This document shows positions 46,631 to 59,142 of a DNA stretch of 64,000 nucleotides, piece by piece. Positions within the stretch are counted from its first letter, which is position 1, and every line of letters begins with the position of its first letter. The notes under the pieces are model-generated. The model was not told where the DNA came from, searched no databases, and saw only the letters and a program-made list of their open reading frames with translations. Source of the stretch: Mytilisepta virgata (lineage: Eukaryota; Mollusca; Bivalvia; Mytilida; Mytilidae); NCBI GenBank assembly GCA_028015205.1, contig CM051519.1, positions 91,037,539-91,101,538 of the forward strand. The letters run 5' to 3'. The position numbers and the translations under genes are program-made.

Positions 46631-46890
46631 TTTGTTTAGTTTGGGGTTTATGCTGTTTTCAGCAAATTTGGCTATCTTGCGGCATCCAGTTTTGATTGGT
46701 GGAGGAAGCCGGAGTACCCAGACACAACCATTGACCTTTAGTAGGAAAATTGGTAATCCTTGTCAATTAAGAGCGGAGTCGAACACACCCCGCCACAGGT
46801 GACATTTTCGAACTAAAAACCTCAGCTCACAGGCTAGTGATCATTAGTAGTCATGACAAACTACCTAGACCAATCGGCCACTGAGGCCTC
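46631..46890 (-). mobile_element. near-full-length SINE copy
   Basis: Reverse complement of the SINE at 49356-49619, about 260 bases. From the right end it reads GAGGCCTCAGTGGCCGATTG-like box A, a diverged box B region, the ACTCCGGCTTCCTCCACCAA block and a tail of AAACTAAACAAA type. It has more substitutions than the 49.4-kb copy and lies against the 33-bp minisatellite on its 5' side. Confidence 0.8.
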
Positions 46891-46906
46891 TGTTAGGAAC
46901 TGATTT

Positions 46907-47075
46907 GATAAACTGATACCCTCTGAGGCTTTAGGAGCAGATAAACTGATACCCTCTGAGGCTTTAGGAACAGATAAACTGATACCCTCTGTGGCTTTAT
47001 GAGCAGATAAACTGATACCCTCTGAGGCTTTAGGAGCAGTTACAATGATACCCTCTGAGGCTTTAGGAGCAGATA
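46907..47075. repeat. 33-bp minisatellite, five units
   Basis: Units contain GATAAACTGATACCCTCTGA and GGCTTTAGGAGCA. The period is a multiple of three, so one minus-strand frame stays open and spells an 11-residue repeat (KASEGISLSAP). It has no start or splice context suggesting a gene. Confidence 0.9.
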
Positions 47076-47616
47076 AATAACAGTACATATAAGTATATAT
47101 TCATCTTTTCATTACTTTTAAAACTAAATAAATAACATAAATCTCTTATAAAGATTCAATTGGAAAAATATGAAACTTCAACCCAACTGAATTGATTTCC
47201 TAAAACTCTTAAAAAAACTAAAATATGGAATATCAAACCTAGTTTAAAATCAGATGATAATATGGTCCAATGTTAAACAAAACAGCTGTTTCAAACAAAT
47301 GGACTATAAAATTTCCAATTTTCAACTCAATATACTGAAAATAGTATCACATATCATATTGGGAGATGACTTAAGCTTTTGACAGCTGTTCTATCTCTCT
47401 CTTGTTGATAACTGTCATTTAACTTCTCAAATTTTACCCTTAATGTTTATTTAATGTTACTTAGGTCAGCATCTTACAGTACAATGTCTTCTTTATTTAT
47501 GGAAAATAACCCTCTGCTTTTGAAAACCATTGGTCTTTAAAAAGCATGGCACTGTTGTTTAGATGAAATTTGGTTATATATTTGGGTCATTTTGGCCTTT
47601 ATTCTTTCCTAAATCA

Positions 47617-47701
47617 TGTCAAATCACTATTCCACCTTCCATATGTCAAATCACTATTCCACCCTTCCATATGTTAAATCACTATTCCACCCTTCCATAT
47701 C
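47617..47701. repeat. 28-bp minisatellite, three units
   Basis: Units read AAATCACTATTCCACC then CTTCCATATGT; the first lacks one C. Confidence 0.8.
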
Positions 47702-49348
47702 TTTTCTGTTTTCTACTGATGAGACATGACTGATCCTAAAGTACATCAAGTGAATCATAATTATCATAGTATGTCTGGTACAGATAAAACATTTCAAACC
47801 CATCTAGGAAAACCAGCAGTTTTTTTAAAAGAAAAAACAGGTTATTGGCCTTAGAAACTGAAATATATTGCCTTCAAGCAATGGATCTTTTGTATAGATG
47901 AATTTTGGTCCTTTATTCTTCCCTAATTCATGTCAGATTCCTATTCCAGCTTTAAGATATATGAAACTCATCTTGCACCTGTGATTTCAACTTGCAGTTT
48001 GATAACACTAATATTACATAAGTTTGATATGATTATATTTCTGAAGTTTTTTCATGTTCACTTACAGAAACCCTTTTTTTTTTAAATTTCTAGCTCTTTA
48101 AGATTGGTCTTTATTATCTTTAAAGTTAGTTACATTAAACAAGGTATTTTATAACCATAAAAAGTGCTCCTTTTTTTCTCGTATTCAAGTTATTAATTTG
48201 TTTATAAAGTCAGATATGTACAAGCACTTTTAAACCTATGGGAAAAGTGTCATTCTTACTTTGAAAACTTTTAACAAAGAAAACTAACACAGGTAGAAAA
48301 CTTTATACCTACCAAGGTGTGAAATCAAAGCAAAACAATCAATTTCAATCAAAGACAAAAACAAGTTTCACTAGTTTGAAATTACATACTCTAAAATGTA
48401 GACAGACATTTATGAGACATCATTCAAAAATAGTTGGTAATCAAAGTGTCACGGCTATAAACATCTCGGGATAATTCTGATGATAAAGTCCATGGATTTT
48501 CAAGCTATTAATGTTTTTAAGTCAAATTTTCACATGTGAAAATCAAACACAAAAGAATTTTATGCCTTGATGATCAATACTTGCATACTTCTTCATGTTG
48601 ACTAGAAACTGATAATTTCACTTTCATACTGAGAACATTTGATTACACCCTCAATTAACCCCAAAGGACGACCACACATAATTGATAGATCAAGCAAGCC
48701 CTAAAGCCAATACACATTTTACCTGGTCAGGTACATTACCATCTAAGGGACTGATAATTATGATTCATGATACAGCAAATTTTTATATCATGTTTTTATG
48801 AAAACTTACAAAGTCATTCAATCAAGTAAAAAACAACTAAGAAAAACAATTAAGATTCTAACTCCATATGCTACATATACCTATCAAAGTTATAAATACA
48901 TGTATGATAAAAGCCAAAAGTTTCTTAGATGTTACTCCTTGGCATTTTCATTATGACTTGCATATGAAATAATGTCTATAAAGTTTTGTTAATTAGGTTG
49001 CTCTAAATGGCAAAAAAAAATTAATGTGTGATAATTTTACAAGTCCCCTTTCAAAAATGGTTCCTCATCCAGATTTCAACATGTATAACCAAACTCATTT
49101 GAGGTTTCAATGATAGGAATCCTTTATTATAGTAAGCAATTTATACACTGATAAATTGCGGAAAAACAACTCTGATTACTTATAATTCCATAATAATTAC
49201 ACTTTTCGGTAAACTAAAAAAGAAATGAGCGGTTTAATATAGTACTCTTTTACTGTGTCAAATATTCACACTCTGAACATCATTTATCAGAAAATAAAAG
49301 ATCACAGATGTCACACTGTCGACCAATCAGAATCAACAATACACAACG
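47702..49348. other. intron sequence, nothing recognised
   Basis: AT-rich, no feature seen. Confidence 0.5.
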
Positions 49349-49355
49349 TATTTAT

Positions 49356-49619
49356 GGGGCCTCGGTGGCCGAGTGGTCTAGGTAGTTCGTCATGACTACT
49401 AATGATCACTAGTCTGTCAACGCTGGGGTTGTGAGTTCGAATCTCACCTGTAGCAGGGTGTGTTCGATTCCGATCTTAATTGACAAGGATTGCCAATTTT
49501 CCTACCGAAGGTCGGTTTTCTCCGGGTACTCCGGCTTCCTCCACCAATAAAAACTGGCTGCCGCAAAATGGCCAAAATGTGCTGAAAACGGCGTTAAACC
49601 CCAACTAAACAAACAAACA
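49356..49619 (+). mobile_element. full-length tRNA-derived SINE
   Basis: The 264-base element begins with a tRNA-like head. Box A (TGGCCGAGTGG) matches the Leu/Ser-type RNA polymerase III promoter, and box B is GAGTTCGAATCTC. A central domain with CTCCGGGTACTCCGGCTTCC follows, and the end is GAAAACGGCGTTAAACC and an AAACAAACAAAC tail. TATTTAT flanks it on both sides (49349-49355 and 49620-49626) as target duplication. Molluscs carry several tRNA-SINE families of this general type; I cannot name this one with certainty. Confidence 0.9.
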
Positions 49620-50045
49620 TATTTATAATTATTCAAATTTAAATTTAAAGATGATCCTTCAAAATGATAATATACATTATACCCATTGCAATTTTGTTGT
49701 GTTGATTATTACTTAGGATCATTGTCTCATTAAAAATTATAAAAAAAAAAAACATGTATATTACTGAACATGTACCACAAAAGTTTATGTTCAAAGGGAG
49801 GTAACTCAATTTTAAAAAATCTATTTAGCTAACATTGCAAAATTCAAAAATTTCCTGATTACACCTACACTAACATACCTAGAGATAACCCTTACAAAAA
49901 TATACAAATGGTAGACACCTTGAGGAATATGATAGTGAATATAAGAGCTACTGGTTGTTACTGGAACAAAAAAAAATGTTCCTGGTTTTTAGACAAATTC
50001 TGTGGTAATAAAATGTGTCCAAGACTTTCAAAACAAAAATGTACT

Positions 50046-50067
50046 GGGGGGGGGGGGGGGGGGGGGG
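50046..50067. repeat. G22 homopolymer
   Basis: Twenty-two consecutive G, then A and four G. This is an unstable tract and an assembly-length risk. Confidence 0.95.
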
Positions 50068-50124
50068 AGGGGACTGTATTTTCATCTGAAAGAAAATTAA
50101 AATTACAAACAAAAACACACACCT

Positions 50125-50550
50125 AAGGGTGGCGGACATCTTAGATAACAGTTTGGCAACAATGTAACACTTGGTCAGTATCTCATAAGGAACATTCACG
50201 CCATGTTTAGTTTCAATCCATTCAGCGGTTCTCTAGAAGCTGATTTTTGTATGTATTTCCCATAGGGTCTTAAGTTAAACTAAGTTTCATGCTGGCAGCC
50301 ATGTTGGATGATAGATCATTACCAAAGTGTTAACATTTGGTCAGCATGTCATAAGGACCATTCATGCCATGTTTGGTTTCAATCCTTTCAGCGGTTCTCT
50401 AGAAGAAGATTTTTGTGTGTATTTCCCTAAGGATCCTATGTTAAACTATGTCCCCTGCTGGCAGCCATCTTGGATAACGGATCAGCAACAAAGAAACAAC
50501 ACTTTGTCAGCACGTCTTAAAGACAATGGTTTCAATCTAGAAGAAGATTT
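50125..50550 (+). mobile_element. decayed internal repeats of a Helentron-like element (copy D)
   Basis: Roughly 165-base monomers repeat with the landmarks GGCAGCCATGTTGGATGA, CATGCCATGTTTGGTTTCAA and CAGCGGTTCTCTAGAAG. They match the internal units of copies B and C. No end hairpin was found on either side. Confidence 0.55.
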
Positions 50551-50599
50551 TTGTATGTATTTTTTTTTTGATTTGCTCCCTAGGTATATTTGTCCTCTC

Positions 50600-51220
50600 C
50601 CTTAGTGTGTAATTTTTACTCAGGGAAAAAAGCCCTCCCCACCAGAAATATGCCTATTTTTGCTGATTTTGGGAAGTTCCAGGTGCCATAAATCATAGTG
50701 AATGCCCCACATACCTAGTAATGCATGATGTGTTGAGAGTGGGATGCAAACTTTCCATTAATTCCTATCAAGAGGTAAAACTAACTTAAATTGTGTTGTA
50801 GGATCGATGTATGAAAGTCCTCGGAGGCCAAAAGTGCAATTTTGGGCATTTTTGCACTGTTTTAAAAATATTTCAAACACACTGAGGTATTAAATGACCC
50901 TTGCTGTTCCTGTACAGATCATTAGTAAAATTTTCCCACCCACGATATTCAAATTTGGGGCCCAAAAGGCAGACCACCCCTCCCTCTTAATTCACCCTTT
51001 GTGACAAATGATGGCATCAAGGCTATTCTGCATGGTACTGTTAATTCATACATGTGAATTTGGGTCCCAAATATTACTGCTTCTGTAGCTATAATGTTTG
51101 TCTTGCAATCAAGACCAAAAAAAGTGTATCCACATATCAGTGGAGAGGATTCCCGGCAAACAAATGGCTGGAAAGGGCCATGATGCATTGAGGCATCATT
51201 AGCCTGGAAAGGGTTAAAAC
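50600..51220. repeat. unclassified repeat-like segment with a TTAA/CCCTTTCC edge
   Basis: The right edge, read on the minus strand, is TTAACCCTTTCCAGGC, and a second CCCTTTCCAGCC lies 40 bases inside. PiggyBac-type transposons end TTAA-CCCTTT, so this could be one end of such an element. The opposite end was not found. The frame crossing it on the minus strand has no recognisable domain. Confidence 0.3.
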
Positions 51221-52168
51221 AGGGAAAAATATTTTTATATTTTTGTGCTACTTTGAAAATAATAAAATTAAAACGATTATTCCTTCGATTCAGACTTAGC
51301 ATTGTAATAGCGTGATTAGACTCCCCTTGGGCCTGAGTTAAAAAAAAAATCCTCTGCAAATATCAATGAAAGGGATGTAACTCTAACATGCCTCTGACAA
51401 AAATCAATCTTTTCTAAGCACATATGCACAACATGTATGAAATGTCATACTGATAGGATTCCCTTATCAATCACCATGTTTTTTATTTACATTCACATTC
51501 CCTAGAATTTTAAAACATTTAGTCAAGAATTATCTGCTAATCTCTGAACTTGAACTGTTCTAGGAACCCCCTGTTTATCTTCTAAGAGAAACATTTCTTC
51601 CCCTATCTTAATTGAAAATATCTCTTTCCAGCCTTTAAGTCTTATCAATACTGGCCTCATAGTAATTCGACAGGTGTAAAGAAATTTTCAATAAAAAGTT
51701 TACTATAAAAAAATAATTCTGACAGATAAATGTTAGAATAAAGGTTTTATTGTAGTATAAAATCTAACATAGTAATGTTTTTCTATCATTTCTATCAATT
51801 ATACATCCATTCATAAATTTCTAAGTTTTTGCTGTTACTTCACAGAAATAAGTGCGATTAGTTGTACTGAACTTGCATTGAGGTGCAAGATTTTTCCCTG
51901 TGGCAAAGGTCTCATTGTGACTTAAAGAAAGTTATATTATTCCTTACTTTTTTTACATTTGAACCCCCAAAAAATGATTCTGATTTGCTTTTTTACCTAT
52001 TCAATAAAAATATTACATATAACTTCCATATGAAGGATCTAGAGAGAAATGGATCACTTCCAAGTGTCCTGTATCAAACAATTTTACCATACATTTACAA
52101 CTTATATTATTACTTTTTAAATATTTTAAAATACTCTCATTGGATGAAAACTGTCATGTGATTAAACT
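51221..52168. other. intron sequence, nothing recognised
   Basis: AT-rich, no feature seen. Confidence 0.5.
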
Positions 52169-54490
52169 AGAGGCTCTAAAGAGCCTGTATCGCTCACCTG
52201 CATTGAACTTTTCATCTTGAGCAGGACTAAAGATTTGGCTGGTTTTTCTGTAGGGTTCTATGTTCAATTAAGTTCGGCAGTGGCAGCCTCATGGTTGACA
52301 GTCTAGGTCAATGGACACATTTCTAAAAGAGAACCCTCTAAGGACCATTGCTACCAAGTCTAGTTCTAATTGGTTGAGTGGTTTCAGACCAGAAGATTTT
52401 TGAGTGAATTTCCCATAGGGTTCTATGTTAAACTAAGTTTGGCTCTGTCGGCCATCTTGGTTCACAGTCCACGAAATCAGACAATTCTGAAATAGGACAT
52501 CCTAAGGACCATTGCTGCAAAGTCTGGTCCCAATTGGTCAAGTGGTTTTAGATAAGAAGATTTTTCAATGAATTTTCCCATGGGGCCTTATGTTAAACTA
52601 AGTTCGGTTGTGGCAGCCATCTCGGTTGACAGTCCAGGTCATGGGACACAATTCTGAAAGAGGACCATATAAGGACCATTGCTGCAAAGTCTGGTTTCAA
52701 TTGGTAAAGTGGTTTCAGATAAAAAGATTTTTCAATGAATTTTCCCATAGGGCCCTATGTTTAACTAAGTTTAACTAAGTTCGGCTGTGGCTGCCATCTT
52801 TGTTAACAGTCCGGGTCATCAGACATCCGTCTAAAAGTGAACCTCCTAAGGACTACTACTGCCAAGTTTGGTTGCAACTGGCCTTGTAGTTTCATAGAAG
52901 AAGATTTTGGAAATTCATCCCCCACCCCTTTTTCTACTTTCAGTAACAGCAGCCATGTCTGTTGGAAGTCGAGGATGCCAGACATAAGTTTGGAAAGGGG
53001 CCACCCAAGGACCATTCCACCAAAGTTTGGTTCAAATTGGCTCAGGGGAGTTGACAAAAGTGAAATCCCCATAGGCTCAATGTTAAACTAGGTCCAGCCA
53101 TGGCGGCCATGTTGGATGGCGTTCGGGGAAACCGAACACATATTTTAAAAGGGGCCACCCAAGGAAAATTACACCAAAGTTTGGTTCAAATTGGCCTAAT
53201 GGTCTCAGAGAAGATAACGAAAATGTTAAAATTCCCATAGGGTCCAAGGTTAAACTATGTCCAACCATGGCAGCCATATTGGACAGCGCCTCGGAAAACC
53301 GAACAAATTTTTTAAAGGGGACCATCCAAGGACCATTCCACTTAAGTTTGTTTTAAATAGGTTCAGTGGTTTCAGAGGAGTTGACGAAAAAGTAAAATTC
53401 CCATAGGCTCAATGTTAAACTAGGTCCAGCCATGGCGGCCATGTTGGATGGCGTTCGGGGAAACCGAACAAACATTTTAAAAGGGGCCACCCAAGGACCA
53501 TTGCACCAAAGTTTGGCTCAAATTGGCCTAATGGTCTCAGAGTAGATAACGAAAATGTTAAAATTCCCATAGGGTCCAAGGTTAAACTATGTCCGACCAT
53601 GGCAGCCATATTGGACAGCGTCCCGGAAAACCGAACACTATTTTTAAAGGGGACCATCCAAGGACCATTCCACTTAAGTTTGGTTTAAATAGGTTCAGTG
53701 GTTTCAGAGGAGTTGACGAAAAAGTAAAATTCCCATAGGCTCAATGTTAAACAAAGTCCAGCCATGGCGGCCATGTTGGATGGCGTTCGGGGAAACCGAA
53801 CATAAATTTTAAAAGGGGCCACCCAAGGACCATTCCACCAAAGTTTGGTTCAAATTGGCCTAATGGTCTCAGAGAAGATAACGAAAATGTTAAAATTCCC
53901 ATAGGGTCCAAGGTTAAACTATGTCCGACCATGGCAGCCATATTGGACAGCGTCCCGGAAAACCGAACACTATTTTTAAAGGGGACCATCCAAGGACCAT
54001 TCCACTTAAGTTTGGTTTAAATAGGTTCAGTGGTTTCAGAGGAGTTGACGAAAAAGTAAAATTCCCATAGGCTCAATGTTAAACTAAGTCCAGCCATGGC
54101 GGCCATGTTGGATGGCGTTCGGGGAAACCGAACACAAATTTTAAAAGGGGCCACCCAAGGACCATTCCACCAAAGTTTGGTTCAAATTGGCCTAATGGTC
54201 TCAGAGAAGATAACGAAAATGTTAAAATTCCCATAGGGTCCAAGGTTAAATTATGTCCGACCATGGCAGCCATATTGGATGGCGCCCGGGAAAACCGAAC
54301 ACAATTTTTAAAGGGGACCATCCAAGGACCATTCCACTTAAGTTTGGTTTAAATTGGTTCAGTGGTTTCAGAGGAGTTGATAAAAATGTGAAAAGTTTAC
54401 GACGACATACGACGACAACGACGACGACGACGACGACGGACGCAAAGTGATGAGAATAGCTCACATGGCCTTTTAGGCCAGGTGAGCTAA
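52169..54490 (+). mobile_element. Helentron-like non-autonomous element (copy B)
   Basis: The left palindrome at 52171-52186 (AGGCTCT, two-base loop, AGAGCCT) is followed by TCGCTCACCTG. The right hairpin at 54457-54489 has TAGCTCAC/GTGAGCTA arms around GGCC/GGCC. A CGA triplet run (54413-54438) lies just inside the right end. The interior is tandem monomers of about 165 bases, diverged on the left and arranged on the right as regular 332-base dimers. The minus-strand frames of about 80 residues at 332-base steps are translations of the repeat, not genes. Confidence 0.75.
53069..54397 (+). repeat. 332-bp higher-order tandem array, about four units
   Basis: Each 332-base unit is a dimer of two related monomers. 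One contains CAGCCATGGCGGCCATGTTG and the other ACCATGGCAGCCATATTGG. Units are very similar to one another, unlike the diverged monomers to their left, so the dimer was amplified recently. Confidence 0.88.
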
Positions 54491-54889
54491 AAATAAACTG
54501 AATATTTTTCCAAAAACTGAACATCACAGGAAACAACCCTATTGTTCACCAAAAAAATAAAACAATTACGGTCTTCATTTGAGGTAGACATTCAGACTTG
54601 GCAACCCTTGACAGGTTGTTTTCCCGAGGACTTGCTCTCTCGGGTATATTGGAAGACGTATTTCAAACTGCTTATTATTCAAAAGATCTGTGACTTCTAG
54701 GATTAGCCTTCTGAATTTCTCAAGAAAAAATGTCTGTTCAATTTACATCTGCATCACCATCTTTATTATTTTATTTTATTTCAAATTATTTACCAACTTC
54801 CAATTTCATTTTACTGATATTTTCCAAACATCATGAACTTTATTAGAAATGCATTATATACATGTATTATGGAATGTCCAATTTGATAA

Positions 54890-54970
54890 GTACATATTAT
54901 CAGGTCTTCTGCAAACTTATATCGTAAAATATCAGCTGCAAGACACAATGTGAAGCTTTTTCGAAATTCT
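54890..54970 (+). repeat. dispersed repeat, copy 2 of a direct pair
   Basis: Partner of 39318-39398; similarity stops after CTTTTTCG in both. Confidence 0.75.
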
Positions 54971-57900
54971 GAAGGCCTCAGCAGCTCGATATAGCCATAG
55001 GGAAATACAATAATATATAAAATCTAATATTTAATTTTTATTTTTCACAGTTAATCAAACAGCTGAAACCACAACCTTTCTAAAATCAAAGTATTGTACT
55101 TTAAATCTAAATAGCCTGAATTAAGGTAATATTATATTTATACTAGACTGTATTTTATTTTTATGTCAAATCAAAAACAATTCATTTTAGTAACTAAATC
55201 TTGACAGATCTAATCGTAATATACAAAGCTATGGATCTAATCACAACCCTATCGAACTGACTACTGAACTGAAAATACGAGGTCAAAATAAGGGACCTGT
55301 GTTACTCATAACAATACTGATGTATTTGAAAGGAGAAAAAAAATCTACAAGCATTTCTTGAAGGTCTATGAGACCAAATATCTTTATACAAATCGAACAT
55401 TTAAGTTTCCAACAAGAACAAACAGTTTTAGACCAACCCTTCCACCTTTTTCACCTCAATTTTCCAGACAATAACATTAACAGGTAAGCATAGACTTCAA
55501 TCATTATTGTGAAATAAATAATATATCAAATCTACTTGACAAAAAAATCTGTTTATATACAAACTTGGGAACTTTTACAATAGGTCTGCTAATCAAAATA
55601 AATGTCTGGAAAAGATTTAATCATTGAAATTCATTGAATATCTTTTATTACCTCAAAATCAAATATATAATTGGATTAAGGGAAATTCTCTGTATATAAC
55701 AAGTCCCTGTGAATACATTTATATAAAGTCCAATTCATATAAAATTATATAGGTAACACATTATGCCATCTAAGACATTTTAAAGTGGTGCCTTATAATG
55801 CTGCATATTCATAGAAACTCAAAATAACATGTATACCGGTACATCCAAAAAAGGGCAGTTCCTTTGTTGTACAATTTTCACATACATGTTTTATGTTTGC
55901 TTAGTGGTATTATTTACCGTCATCATACATGTAGTGGGATTATAGCTGAATGATTACATAACGATTTGCATAAAAATTTAAATAAATCATTCAAAAATTA
56001 TGAACTGAAAGACTACTGACAAAAATACATTTGGAGATACTATTATATTACAGGAAGTTCACATAGGTTTTACTTCTGAGGCTCCAAATGATTTCTAGTT
56101 CATTTCACTTTTAGTTCTATAAAATTTGTGTAACATTTTAAAAGGACTCTTAATGAACATCTAGTAAAACAAGGCTAAAGATATTGCATACATGCCAGGA
56201 TATAACACTTTTAAGGTTAACAATTAAGCTTAAGGTGTCATCATGAGGAGCAAGCACAAAATGGTTCCCTGAAAATAAACTTGTCCACAAAAATCACATG
56301 ACTAAAATAGATCCCAATTCATGACCTTACTAGTACTACTGACAGATGCTGATATAAGGTGATACAATGTATGTAATTCTTATATTTTACACAGACTGCC
56401 AAAAATTGAGAAACTGCATGTGCTAAAATATTGTAAAAAAAAAACCTTTAGAGCCACACTTTATGGTTGACAAAATAAAAAGGTGAGTCACCAAAATAAA
56501 AAAAAACAAATATAAATTCCTGATAAACCTAGCTACCTTCATATTTAGAAATTCTTTGTACTATAAATTCTACAGAGTTTATACTGTAAATGTCAACAAG
56601 GAAGAAAGTCTTTTCATTTACTTCCACAATAAATAGTTTTTAAGTCAATAAATGTTCTATACTAAGCCAGACATTTAGTCATTACTGTCATTTTTATTTT
56701 TCTGAGGTAAAATACACGTTTGTATTTTTTAATCTTTGTGGGCTGGTACAGACACACACTACAGTTAAACTTTTTTTTTTTAAACATATTAAAGTCTCAC
56801 AGTCTGACAATTGAAATATACTGTCAAAAGACTATGCTCATAAGAAAACATATTTCTGTCATAAATTTTAACACTGTCAAATCTTGGCCGTTAAAATGTT
56901 ATAATAAAATATGTATTTCCAAACAAGTTTTTTCAAAAGTTTTCCCCAAAAAACTATGAAAAAGAATTGAGCTTTCAAACTGACAGTATACCAGATATTC
57001 TATTAAAGGATGCATCAGTATATTCTGGCCGCCTACTCACAACCCTTAATGCTTTTTGGAGTAAAGTTAACCAAATATTTGTTGAAAAAAAAATATTCAG
57101 TAAATGAATCTCTAAGGATACAATTTTTAAGATGTAACAGTATTGAAAATCAAACTGATATTAACTGTAGAAAATTTTAAATCCTGGTACTAAAGAACAT
57201 TGCTTGGATCGACAGTACTGAGGACTGGGTGTATTTAGTTTTACTGTTTGCCATACATACATACATTTGACCCAATTATCTCGACAATCATAAATCACTG
57301 AATCTTGAAAATTGGCACAATGTTAACACTATGAATGTAGATTGTGCCAATGGTTTTAAAATTTTGACATTCCCCCTATAAATGCAGAATTATGGGTGAA
57401 AACAAATTTTGTGATATCCAGTAAATCAGTGAAATCTTGTGAACAATTAGAAAGAGAAAGCTGACAGTTGAATAACAACTCACCTTATACATGTATTGCC
57501 AACTCGACCAGTGGCATCAGTATTTTCATGCCACTCCTGGGGGATATATTCCTTAGGGGGAACATAAGGAAAATGAAAAATTGATAGTCCTCAAACTTCT
57601 GCTAGGATCATGAAAACTCTAGTGTAATAAGCACTGTCAGAGTTGTCTGTGGCAAAGGTTTTAGAATTTGATATTTGTCCAGAGGCCAGAATTGTGCACA
57701 AAAACGTATATCCAGTTATCCAGTCTAACTACTAAGTAAAGGAAATAGGGATTTGAATCACAACTCTGACAAGTTGACCATTGGCATTTGAATGTTTATG
57801 CTATACATGTACCATTGGGGACGTATTCCTTGAGGAAGGGGTCAAACAGTGAAAAATCTACAGTCTTCAAACTCTCTTTTACACAACTTAGGTAAAACTG

Positions 57901-57996
57901 GTTTAATATTAACACTTTAAGAGTTGTCTCTGCCATAGGTTTTAGAATTCTGATAATGCCCTGTGGCCTGAAATATGAATGAATATCCAATAACTA
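54971..57996. other. intron sequence, nothing recognised
   Basis: AT-rich, no feature seen. Confidence 0.5.
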
Positions 57997-58076
57997 GTGA
58001 AATCTTCAAAGCTATAGTGAAATCTTCAAAGCTATAGTGAAATCTTCAAAGCTATAGTCAAATCTTCAAAGCTATA
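57997..58076. repeat. 20-bp minisatellite, four units
   Basis: GTGAAATCTTCAAAGCTATA occurs four times in a row, with one G to C change in the last unit. Confidence 0.95.
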
Positions 58077-58815
58077 TTATATGAAAATGTATTAAATAAA
58101 TGTCTCTGCCAATAATTACAGAATGCAGAATACATGTAGCTATCTTTTTCATTTCATTAAAAATGTTTCTCCATATAACTATGTATTTTGTACTCTCTGT
58201 TTTATGATATGTTGTAGCCATTGTCCCTTTAATGGGTGCAAAAGCTGTGTAATAAAATTTGAATTAAAAAGGACAAAAAGATTCATAAAATACATGTACT
58301 ATAGTTGCTGCATCTTAAATGTGGTACCCCGCTAACCAAAAATCCTGTATCTGCCCCTGTACCTGAACATTAAACAGATACTATCAGACAAACATCATTT
58401 ATAGGTGACCTATTATGGTCCCTATTACATGTACATATGACAAATATACTGTCAATTTTATATGATTCAGATACAAGTACTTCATTATCAGGTGTCAATG
58501 ATTTTTGTAAATAAAACAATCCTTTAAAGAAATATTATTACAAAGGAAAAAATACCCTTCTGATTTCTCATAAAGTCCAAAGGTTTCACATCGTCTACTT
58601 AGAGTACAGTATGACCCATCATTAGAATAATTGACAGAACACGCAATAAAAACTGTCAGTTTTTGTCCGTTCAAATTCAAACAACTTGCATTTTGAATCA
58701 TAAGTGAAAGGTTCACCAGAACAGGCACTCATAACTGAATAAGCATAAAATTAAACATTTTGACAAGAAAAAAACGTTTTTTTTTCTTATTCTGGAAAAG
58801 CATATTTTTTATCAA

Positions 58816-58898
58816 AGGGGCCGGTCACAGAGGTTGCTTTGATTGACCGGCCCTGACTACCGGGGTATGTATACATAGTAGTAAATATGCCGGCCCCT
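58816..58898. repeat. GC-rich alternative hairpins
   Basis: GGGCCGGTCA (58818-58827) pairs perfectly with TGACCGGCCC (58844-58853). The overlapping AGGGGCCGG (58816-58824) instead pairs perfectly with CCGGCCCCT (58890-58898). The two stems exclude one another and stand out in an AT-rich intron. Confidence 0.75.
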
Positions 58899-58960
58899 GT
58901 GTTTTGTATGTTTGCCTCAATTTTATGAAACCTGTGTTACAGCAGTGGAAATAATATATC

Positions 58961-59142
58961 AAGGCTACAATACAAACCAACTCACAAGCATTAAAGATGC
59001 AAGGTTACAATACAAACCAACTCACAAGCATTAAAGATGCAAGGTTACAATACAAACCAACTCATAAACATGGAAGACACAAGGTTACAATACAAACCAA
59101 CTCACAAACATGGAAGATGCAAGGTTATAATACAAACCAACT
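58961..59142. repeat. 40-bp minisatellite, 4.5 units
   Basis: Units start AAGGTTACAATACAAACCAA and continue CTCACAAGCATTAAAGATGC, the later ones with ACATGGAAGA. Confidence 0.95.

Noticed and set aside
48720..48741. ATG plus a few codons followed by a GTAAAA donor in phase 2
   Set aside because: Only six codons; it serves mainly to show how often such frames arise by chance here.
49356..49440. Functional tRNA gene
   Set aside because: Boxes A and B are present, but the spacing and stems do not give a clean cloverleaf, and the sequence continues into a SINE body with tail and target duplication.
50949..51359. 136-codon minus-strand frame
   Set aside because: It spans a repeat-like segment, shows no domain and has no splice context. 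It is probably read-through of a transposon fragment.
53083..54321. Four similar minus-strand frames of 80 codons at 332-base steps
   Set aside because: They are translations of the tandem repeat inside a non-autonomous transposon. Their regular spacing is the repeat period, not a gene family.
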